From Methylococcaceae bacterium (GTDB lineage: Bacteria; Pseudomonadota; Gammaproteobacteria; Methylococcales; Methylomonadaceae), in assembly GCA_016715325.1 (NCBI GenBank), contig JADKAL010000001.1, forward strand, positions 248,001-312,000: DNA of 64,000 nt, in the 5' to 3' direction. Numbering within the stretch: the stretch's first letter is position 1; each line of letters begins with the position of its first letter. Of the stretch, positions 57,435 to 64,000 are shown piece by piece. The position numbers were made by a program, and so were the translations under genes. The notes under the pieces were generated by a model, which was not told the origin of the DNA, did not search any database, and was given only the letters and a program-made list of their open reading frames with translations.

Positions 57435-58690
57435 GTGAATATCAAAGAATACATGAAGGAATTAGGCGTCAACGCGAGAAAAGCCGCACGCGAAATCAGC
57501 CGTACTGAGGCCGGCAAAAAAATCTAGCATTGTTAAAAATTGCCGAGGTAATTGAACAAAGCGCCGATAGACTGGTTGCGGAAAACAGTAAAGATCTTGC
57601 GGCAGGCTTAGCTAACGGTTTAGATTCGGCGATGTTAGATAGATTGGCGCTCACGCCGAAAAGCATCGCTGCGATGGTCGAAGGTCTAAAGCAAGTCGCT
57701 GCATTGTCCGACCCTGTGGGTGAAATCAGCGATTTAAGTTACCGTCCAAGCGGCATACAAGTGGGGCAGATGCGCGTGCCTTTGGGTGTGATCGGCATTA
57801 TCTATGAATCTCGTCCAAACGTTACGGTCGATGCGGCGGCGTTATGTTTGAAGTCCGGTAATGCGTGTATTTTACGAGGCGGCTCCGAATCGATCTATTC
57901 CAATCAAGCGATTGCGGATTGTATTGCTCAAGGGTTGAAAGAAGCTGGCTTACCGCGGGAAGCAGTACAAATCGTCAATACGACGGATAGAGCGGCGGTC
58001 GGCGAATTAATTACGCTAAGCCAATACGTAGATGTCATTGTACCTCGAGGCGGCAAGGGTTTAATTGAAAGGATTTCGAAAGAATCGACGATTCCGGTCA
58101 TTAAACATCTCGACGGTATTTGCCACGTTTATATCGACGATAATGCCGACATAGATAAAGCAATTCCCATCGCGATGAATGCCAAAACCCACCGTTACGG
58201 TGTCTGTAATGCTATGGAAACTTTGCTGGTTGCGGAAAGTATTGCTGCTAAAGTGTTACCCCCTTTGGCTGCACAATATCAGGAAAAAGGCGTTGAACTG
58301 CGCGGTTGCGTAAAGACGTGCTCATTGATTCCGGGTTGTATCAGAGCAACGGAAGAAGATTGGCAAACCGAATATTTAGCGCCCATATTGTCTATTAAAA
58401 TTGTTAGCGGTTTAGATGAGGCGATAGACCATATCAATCGTTACGGTTCGCTCCATACCGATGCCATCGTCACCGAAGATTACACAAAGGCTAGGCGGTT
58501 TTTACGGGAAGTCGATTCCAGTTCCGTCATGGTGAATGCATCGACCCGATTTGCCGACGGCTTTGAGTACGGTTTAGGTGCGGAAATCGGTATCAGTACG
58601 GATAAACTCCATGCTCGTGGCCCCGTGGGTTTGAAAGGCTTAACCTCGCTTAAGTTTATCGTGCTGGGCGACGGGCATATTCGCCAATAA
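57435..58690 (+). CDS. proA: Gamma-glutamyl phosphate reductase (one frameshift)
   Basis: The N-terminal 30 residues ([20 protein letters not shown]) start at a GTG at 57435 and are cut by TAG at 57525. The remaining 386 residues continue in another frame ([20 protein letters not shown]...). The run of seven As at 57516-57522 needs one more A to join them ([13 protein letters not shown]). The protein has the family features [43 protein letters not shown] and the catalytic cysteine region [12 protein letters not shown]. It reduces gamma-glutamyl phosphate in proline synthesis. As proA is usually needed, the break looks like a sequencing error. nadD starts one base after the stop. Confidence 0.9.
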
Positions 58691-58691
58691 A

Positions 58692-59312
58692 GTGATCGGT
58701 ATTTTCGGCGGTACTTTCGATCCGGTCCACTACGGACATCTTAGAGCGGCGTTAGAGGCAAAGGAGTATTTCGGACTCGATGAAATTCGATTAATTCCCA
58801 GCGCTAAACCGCCGCACCGCGATACTCCGCAAGTCCCGGCAGCGATGCGATTGGATATGCTTAAGCTGGCAATCGAACATCAGCCTGGGTTTATCGCCGA
58901 TAACAGAGAAATCGAACGGACGGGCGCTTCGTATATGGTGGTCACCTTAGAATCCTTACGTAGCGAATTTCCCGGTAAATCCTTGTTATTATTTATCGGC
59001 ACCGATGCTTTTAATAATCTCGCGTCTTGGTATCAATGGGAAAAATTATTCGATTTGGCGCATGTCGTCGTTTTAACCCGTCCTAATAGTTTGGTAAAGC
59101 CGCTCGATAAATTTTATGCCGAAAAACAAACACAACAAACTAGACAATTGCGCGAGCAACTAGCGGGGAAATTATATTTCCAAGCGATCACCCAACTCGA
59201 CATTTCGGCGACAGCGATTAGAACACTCATTGCGCAAGGTAAAAATCCGCGCTATTTATTGCCGGATGCCGTCATAACCTATATTAACGAACATCGGCTT
59301 TATAAAAGCTAA
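58692..59312 (+). CDS. nadD: Nicotinate-nucleotide adenylyltransferase
   Basis: The 206-residue enzyme starts at a GTG one base after proA, so the genes are cotranscribed. It opens IGIFGGTFDPVHYGHLRAA, the nucleotidyltransferase GxFxPxHxGH motif, and has GTDAFNNLASWYQWEKL and the ISATAIRTLI motif (ISSTxIR type). It joins nicotinate mononucleotide to AMP in NAD synthesis. Length and motifs are normal. Confidence 0.95.
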   Translation: MIGIFGGTFDPVHYGHLRAALEAKEYFGLDEIRLIPSAKPPHRDTPQVPAAMRLDMLKLAIEHQPGFIADNREIERTGASYMVVTLESLRSEFPGKSLLLFIGTDAFNNLASWYQWEKLFDLAHVVVLTRPNSLVKPLDKFYAEKQTQQTRQLREQLAGKLYFQAITQLDISATAIRTLIAQGKNPRYLLPDAVITYINEHRLYKS

Positions 59313-59334
59313 AACACAGGAGAAGGAAAAAAAC

Positions 59335-59688
59335 ATGCAATCGGAAGAATTATTGAAAATTGTCCAGAATGAATTGGATGAACGCAAAGGACTCCAAATT
59401 ACAACATTGGATGTTCGCAACAAAACCAGTTTTACCGATTTTATGGTCCTAGTGACCGGAACATCGGATCGTCATTTACAGTCCTTATGCGATTATACGG
59501 CGGTTAAAGCAAAGGAAAACGGTGTTGAACCTTTAGGAATTGAAGGCGGGCCGGGTTCGGATTGGGTGCTTTTGGATTTAGGCGATGTCATCGTTCATGC
59601 CATGACAGCCCAAGCTCGCGAGTTCTATCAACTCGAAAAGCTATGGTCGGTAGATCAGCCGAAAGATATTCAAAAACAAGCCGGTTAA
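59335..59688 (+). CDS. rsfS: Ribosomal silencing factor RsfS
   Basis: The 117-residue protein has the RsfS/DUF143 features LQITTLDVRNKTSFTDFMVL, VTGTSDRHLQSLCDYTAVKA, GGPGSDWVLLDLGDVIVHAM and REFYQLEKLW. It binds ribosomal protein L14 and blocks subunit joining when nutrients are low. GGAGAAGGA lies before the start, 22 bases after nadD. The rlmH gene that often follows in other genomes is not here. Confidence 0.95.
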   Translation: MQSEELLKIVQNELDERKGLQITTLDVRNKTSFTDFMVLVTGTSDRHLQSLCDYTAVKAKENGVEPLGIEGGPGSDWVLLDLGDVIVHAMTAQAREFYQLEKLWSVDQPKDIQKQAG

Positions 59689-59755
59689 GGGAAAGGAATG
59701 CATTAATAATCAGATCCACTACGACTTTAATTCGTAGCAACAGACCTTGAAATAA

Positions 59756-60745
59756 ATGCCAAAGACCATCAAAGATTCCCCTTTATCAGCCGAGACATTG
59801 GCAATTCTATTTACCAAGCTTAAAACTATGGAAAGCGCGGGATTGCCCGCATTTCAAGCAGTGGATGTGTTGCAGGAATCCGAAAGTGCGCTAAAACAAC
59901 CGCTTAAACGCATGCAAAATCATTTGCGAAAAGGGATGCCGGTTTCAGAAGCGGGTTATAAGGCTGGGATTTTTAATTCGACGCACAAAACCTTGATTCA
60001 TGCGGCGGAAAGCAGCGGCACTTTAGCAGCGGTTTACGGACAATTGGCGTCTTATTATTCGGGCTTATCGAGCCGTATTAAAAAAGTAAAATCTCGGCTT
60101 TATTTGCCTGTGTTTGTATTGACCGTAGCATTGTTCGTACAACCGATACCCGCGTTGGTTCAATCCGATATTACCCCTTTCGATTATCTGTCCATGACTG
60201 TGGGTAGATTAATGCTCATCTCTGCGAGCGTTTATTTTTTGATTAAATCGCCGCGCATATTTGAAAGTTTAGGCTTGTTAAGTTTTTACGATGACCTTTT
60301 ACTGAAAATTCCAGCCGTTTCCGGGTGGATTATCAAACGGCAAATCAACGGATTCTATTTTATCTTGGCGCTGATGCTTGAAGCGGGCGTGGCATTTTCG
60401 GATGCATTACCGAAAGCCGTCGATACGATCAAAAATACACGATTACAAGCGTGTTTTAAACCAGCACTTGCAGCTTTAGGAAGCGGCGGTAGGGTTACCG
60501 AAATCCTTTCAAACGTTTCGGTGCTCAATCGAAGCGCGTTGCAAATTATCAATAGCAGCGAACACAGCGGTCAATTAGCAAGCGGACTGCAGCGTTACAC
60601 TCGGTTAGAATCCGAAACCCTAAACTTGCAGGATGAAGCGCTTGCCGAGTGGTTGCCGCGTGCGGTTTATACGCTGATTTGTATCTGGATGGCTTATTCG
60701 ATTGTGGGGAGCAACTTCGGTTCGATAATGCCGACCGATTTATAA
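59756..60745 (+). CDS. Type II secretion GspF/PilC-like inner-membrane protein
   Basis: The 329-residue protein contains two GspF-like domains: residues about 10-110 (MESAGLPAFQAVDVLQ, KRMQNHLRKGMPVSEAG) and 205-310 (MLEAGVAFSDALPKAVD, NSSEHSGQLASGLQRYT). Membrane helices lie near 115-140, 150-165 and 308-325. GspF/PilC proteins form the membrane platform of type II secretion or type IV pili, but no ATPase or pseudopilin gene is nearby. It may act with a remote system. It lies 67 bases after rsfS. Confidence 0.87.
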   Translation: MPKTIKDSPLSAETLAILFTKLKTMESAGLPAFQAVDVLQESESALKQPLKRMQNHLRKGMPVSEAGYKAGIFNSTHKTLIHAAESSGTLAAVYGQLASYYSGLSSRIKKVKSRLYLPVFVLTVALFVQPIPALVQSDITPFDYLSMTVGRLMLISASVYFLIKSPRIFESLGLLSFYDDLLLKIPAVSGWIIKRQINGFYFILALMLEAGVAFSDALPKAVDTIKNTRLQACFKPALAALGSGGRVTEILSNVSVLNRSALQIINSSEHSGQLASGLQRYTRLESETLNLQDEALAEWLPRAVYTLICIWMAYSIVGSNFGSIMPTDL

Positions 60746-60893
60746 ACTGAAAAACAGCTCAAAACTCACTCATGCATTTAATAAGTCTCACTTTGTTGAT
60801 TCCGACTAAGTTCGACCAAATCCATCATTTGCTTATTATTGGACATCATGCCTTGAAAGACCTAGCCTATCGAAGGATGTAAACGTAGTTTTT
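60746..60893. other. Gap between convergent genes
   Basis: A short gap with no gene or strong terminator seen. Confidence 0.4.
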
Positions 60894-62204
60894 TCAATGT
60901 TTAAGCTTATCTTGCCATTCCAAGATTCTTTGCTTCAGCAAGGGTAAATTAATGGTCGTCAATTGCCGTTGTTTTAACAATTGCTTGCCTGCCACCCACA
61001 CATCGGTAATCTGATGCCTGCTGGCGGCATAGACGATTTGCGAGACCGGATTGAATAACGGCTGTGTTTCCAGGTGATTCAAATCAATCGCGATTAAATC
61101 GGCGGACTTGCCGACCGTCAATGAGCCGATTTCATGCTCCAATCCCAGGGCTTTTGCGCCGTTGATTGTCGCCATGCGCAGCGCGGTCATTGCCGGTACG
61201 CAGCTGGCGTCTTCTGCGACCGCTTTGGCGAGCAGGGCGGCCGTCCGCATTTCGCTGATCATGTCGAGATCGTTATTACTGGCTGCGCCGTCGGTACCCA
61301 ACGCGACATTAATGCCGGCGGCTAAACAACGAGCAACCGGGCAAAAACCGCTGGCGAGTTTCAAATTGGATTCCGGGCAATGCACGATATGTGCGCCGGA
61401 TTCGGCAAACCGGCTGATTTCCTCATCGGTCAACTGCGTCATGTGCACCGCCATAAAAGCAGGATTGATAAGGCCGAGGTTATGCAGTCTTTCTAACGGT
61501 CTTTGCCCCTTTTCTGCAAGCGCCTGTTCCGTTTCATGCGCTGTTTCATGCACATGCATCGTTATTGGCATTTCAAGTTCATCCGCTAATGTTCTGATCT
61601 TTTGCAACGGTTCGTCGGAAACCGTATACGGTGCATGCGGCGCGAAGCAGGTCGAAATCAGAGGCTGATGACGGAAATGATCGTGAATATCCAGTCCTTT
61701 AGCAATATAAGCCGCGCTGTTTTCCGCCCATATTGTCGGAAAATCGATGACAATCAACCCAACACAAGCACGTAGCCCGTATTGGACGGCTTGTTGTGCG
61801 GTTATATCGGGAAAGAAATACATGTCGTTGAAGCAGGTCGTGCCGCCCAGGATCATTTCGGCGATGGCTAAATCGGTGCCGTCCCTAACAAACGCTTCGC
61901 TCATCCATTTTTGTTCCAACGGCCAGATATGGTTTTGCAGCCATTCCATTAAGGGTAAATCGTCGGCTATGCCGCGCATCAAGGTCATCGCCGCGTGGGT
62001 GTGGCAATTGACGAAGCCGGGGAGCAGGGCGTGATCGACTAAGTTTTCAGTGGTCGTTCCCTGATATTGCGTTTTAGCCTGTTGCGTCGGTAGTAAGTCG
62101 ATAATCCTGCCTTTGTCGATGACGAGACTATGGTATTCGTAGGTTACGGATTCGGGTTCAACGGGTATAATCCAGCGGGCATGGATGAGGGTATCGACGA
62201 TCAT
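60894..62204 (-). CDS. mtaD: 5-methylthioadenosine/S-adenosylhomocysteine deaminase (TRZ/ATZ family)
   Basis: The 436-residue amidohydrolase has ALLPGFVNCHTHAAMTLMRG (two zinc histidines, residues about 60-75), MHVHETAHETEQAL with a further histidine, IVHCPESNLKLASG and NVALGTDGAASNNDLDMI with the catalytic aspartate. It deaminates methylthioadenosine or S-adenosylhomocysteine. It diverges from mtnA across a 57-base gap. Both belong to methylthioadenosine salvage, so shared control is likely. The specific substrate preference is inferred from the family and context. Confidence 0.9.
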   Translation of the reverse strand: MIVDTLIHARWIIPVEPESVTYEYHSLVIDKGRIIDLLPTQQAKTQYQGTTTENLVDHALLPGFVNCHTHAAMTLMRGIADDLPLMEWLQNHIWPLEQKWMSEAFVRDGTDLAIAEMILGGTTCFNDMYFFPDITAQQAVQYGLRACVGLIVIDFPTIWAENSAAYIAKGLDIHDHFRHQPLISTCFAPHAPYTVSDEPLQKIRTLADELEMPITMHVHETAHETEQALAEKGQRPLERLHNLGLINPAFMAVHMTQLTDEEISRFAESGAHIVHCPESNLKLASGFCPVARCLAAGINVALGTDGAASNNDLDMISEMRTAALLAKAVAEDASCVPAMTALRMATINGAKALGLEHEIGSLTVGKSADLIAIDLNHLETQPLFNPVSQIVYAASRHQITDVWVAGKQLLKQRQLTTINLPLLKQRILEWQDKLKH

Positions 62205-62261
62205 GATAATTTCCTGATTAAGATGCTCTGATTATAACGTATCGCTAAGGTTCTTAAATCA

Positions 62262-63299
62262 ATGACAAACAACAAACTTTCCACTGTGCAATCCTTACAG
62301 TGGACCGGGCATTCCTTAAAAGTACTGGATCAACGGCAATTGCCGGAATTGATCGTTTACGATGACTATGTCGATGCCGCTGGCGTTGCCGAAGCGATTA
62401 AGTCGATGCGAGTGCGCGGTGCGCCGGCTATCGGGATTGCGGCGGCTTATGGCGTAGTGCTTTCGGTGATCGGGCATTATTCAGGGTCTAATGAGCATTG
62501 GAAAGATGCCGTTCACGCAGATATTGAATTGCTGGCGAAATCAAGACCGACAGCAGTCAATTTATTTTGGGCGCTGAATCGAATGAAGGCTGTTTTAGCC
62601 GACGTAAGCGCTAACCCTTTAACGGAAGTGCAAGCCTGTGCGGAATCCATCCATGCCGACGATATTGCCGCCAACTACAGAATGGGAGAATTAGGCGCGG
62701 ATTTGCTCGCAAATGCCAAAGGCATCTTAACCCATTGCAACACCGGCGCATTGGCAACTGGAGGTTACGGAACGGCATTAGGTGTCATCCGAAGCGCTTA
62801 TGCCAGAAAACCAATAAATATCTATGCTGGCGAAACCCGTCCCTGGCTGCAAGGCCAACGATTGACGGTGTGGGAACTGGGGCAAGACGAAGTTCCGGTG
62901 ACGCTTATTGCCGATTCTGCTGCCGCGTGGTTAATGAAATCCGGCGCAATCGACTGGGTCATCGTGGGTGCAGACCGCATTGCTTTGAACGGCGATACCG
63001 CCAATAAGATCGGTACCTATTCATTAGCCGTATTAGCTAAACAACACAATGTGAAAATGATGGTCGTCGCACCGACTTCGACGATTGACGGAACGATCAA
63101 AAGCGGCGATGAAATCGAAATCGAACAGCGTGAACAACGCGAACTGTTGCCGGGTTGTTATCAAGATAATCCGTATATTAAAGCGTGGAATCCGGTTTTC
63201 GATGTAACGCCTGCGGAGCTTATTTCTGCAATCATTACTGAGAAAGGCGTAGTATTAACCCCCGCTAACGGAGGGGTAGTTGGTTTATTAGTCGTTTAA
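62262..63299 (+). CDS. mtnA: Methylthioribose-1-phosphate isomerase
   Basis: The 345-residue enzyme carries MRVRGAPAIGIAAAYGVVLS, THCNTGALATGGYGTALGVI with the catalytic cysteine, and VIVGADRIALNGDTANKIGTY with the catalytic aspartate. It converts methylthioribose-1-phosphate to the ribulose form in methionine salvage. It is divergent from mtaD. Motifs, order and length are normal for MtnA rather than its eIF2B-like relatives. Confidence 0.95.
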   Translation: MTNNKLSTVQSLQWTGHSLKVLDQRQLPELIVYDDYVDAAGVAEAIKSMRVRGAPAIGIAAAYGVVLSVIGHYSGSNEHWKDAVHADIELLAKSRPTAVNLFWALNRMKAVLADVSANPLTEVQACAESIHADDIAANYRMGELGADLLANAKGILTHCNTGALATGGYGTALGVIRSAYARKPINIYAGETRPWLQGQRLTVWELGQDEVPVTLIADSAAAWLMKSGAIDWVIVGADRIALNGDTANKIGTYSLAVLAKQHNVKMMVVAPTSTIDGTIKSGDEIEIEQREQRELLPGCYQDNPYIKAWNPVFDVTPAELISAIITEKGVVLTPANGGVVGLLVV

Positions 63300-63378
63300 A
63301 TTGAATTCAACTCTTAAATTCATTAACAATAAATCGTTTCGAATTTAAGTTCTGTAATATTGATGTCGGCAGGAATCG

Positions 63379-63969
63379 TTAATGATTTCGATTTCGACGT
63401 TTTTGCAGAAAGTGATTTTCGAGTTTAATAAAATAAGAATGTACTGCGTAAAGTATTCCACCGGCAAGCGGTAAAGCAAAATACCAGTGAGCTTTAGCAT
63501 AAGACAACAGATTCAGGATTTCTGCGCCTAAAAAGTAAGAAGGTGTAATAGTAATCGCGGCCCAAACCCAGGCGCTGAGCAAGTTAATAATCGCAAATTG
63601 CTTTCCGGGATATTTGGTTATCCCGATAGACATCGGAATAACCGTACGTAGACCGTACATGTAGCGTTGTGCAAAAATAATCGTCCAACCGTATTTTTTT
63701 AACAGCAAATGCGCAATGGCGAATTTACGCCGTTGCTTATGAAGTTTTCGCTGGATTAGTCCTTTATTGAATCGACCAATATAAAAGTAGATTTGGTCGC
63801 CGGCGAATCCACCCAAACCGGCCACAAAAATGGCCATAAACAGGTTCATGTCGCCGGTATGGGACATAATGCCGCCCATAATAAGACCTAGTTCGCCCTC
63901 AAGAATACTCCATAGAAACAGGATTGGATATCCATATTCCTTAAGCCAACCGATGAATAATTCTTCCAT
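63379..63969 (-). CDS. DedA-family membrane protein
   Basis: The 196-residue protein has the DedA features WSILEGELGLIMGGIMSH, GGFAGDQIYFYIGRFNKG and FAQRYMYGLRTVIPMSIGIT, with hydrophobic helices around residues 12-35, 44-65, 125-150 and 160-180. Family members move lipid carriers such as undecaprenyl phosphate or other lipids across the inner membrane. It starts at an ATG at 63969. Specific cargo is unknown. Confidence 0.9.
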   Translation of the reverse strand: MEELFIGWLKEYGYPILFLWSILEGELGLIMGGIMSHTGDMNLFMAIFVAGLGGFAGDQIYFYIGRFNKGLIQRKLHKQRRKFAIAHLLLKKYGWTIIFAQRYMYGLRTVIPMSIGITKYPGKQFAIINLLSAWVWAAITITPSYFLGAEILNLLSYAKAHWYFALPLAGGILYAVHSYFIKLENHFLQKRRNRNH

Positions 63970-64000
63970 TAACCGTTAAAGTGGTTGAAAACAGCTTTGT

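Noticed and set aside
59756..60745. Part of a complete type II secretion or pilus operon
   Set aside because: No secretion ATPase, pseudopilin or secretin gene is in the neighbourhood.
1..64000. CRISPR array
   Set aside because: No regularly spaced direct repeats and no cas genes were found.

Overview
The window looks like a chromosomal segment of a gammaproteobacterium, most likely a methanotroph of the order Methylococcales. That placement is an inference from gene content: an Nfn/GltD-type fused flavoprotein, MtaD/MtnA methionine salvage, a RimK/C39 amidoligase cluster, FecI/FecR/FecA-type loci and many dispersed palindromic repeats. No rRNA or formal taxonomic marker was examined.

Layout. 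0-5 kb: a P-loop kinase-like gene cut by the left edge, a four-helix membrane protein, a repeat-rich gap and a very large Fe-S flavoprotein (1230 aa) on the minus strand. 5.5-10 kb: IS630 copy 1, a frameshifted spermidine-synthase-like methyltransferase, ygiQ and tRNA-Thr(UGU). 10-17 kb: an ECF sigma/anti-sigma/TonB receptor locus whose receptor is split by IS630 copy 2, followed by a PepSY membrane protein. 17.5-20.5 kb: accessory genes (methyltransferase-like membrane protein, AAA ATPase, tyrosine recombinase, ParDE-type toxin-antitoxin). 21-35 kb: the most distinctive region, a same-strand array of four paralogous secreted ~920-residue proteins. Each fuses a DUF3570 barrel to a second barrel-like 'transporter' domain through a His-rich linker. 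Two are followed by secreted DJ-1/PfpI proteins and two are associated with DUF4266 lipoproteins. A textbook sigma-54 promoter with upstream palindromes precedes the first gene. 35-40 kb: group II intron, IS4 element with a 9-bp target duplication, HU-like gene without a visible start, IS200/IS605 remnant. 40-46 kb: a second FecI/FecR/FecA locus, with the receptor cut off by an IS3 element followed by IS66 and IS3 debris. 46-50 kb: GNAT-C39 peptidase, DUF2817 peptidase and a RimK-type ATP-grasp ligase. 50-64 kb: mostly housekeeping genes (folK, folB, tRNA-Arg, proA, nadD, rsfS, a GspF/PilC-like protein, mtaD, mtnA, DedA), with a decayed integrase next to tRNA-Arg.

How the genes work together. 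The two FecI/FecR loci appear to share one ECF promoter (GGTTTTT-like element, 11 bases, CGTCTTAA) in front of each fecR and fecA. Both receptors are broken by different insertion sequences. The DUF3570 array reads as one sigma-54-controlled envelope system, perhaps for metal or redox handling; that function is inferred, not shown.

Caution. Many frameshifts, including one in proA (normally a conserved biosynthetic gene), are one-base changes at homopolymers. Many apparent pseudogenes may therefore be sequence errors; raw reads would decide.
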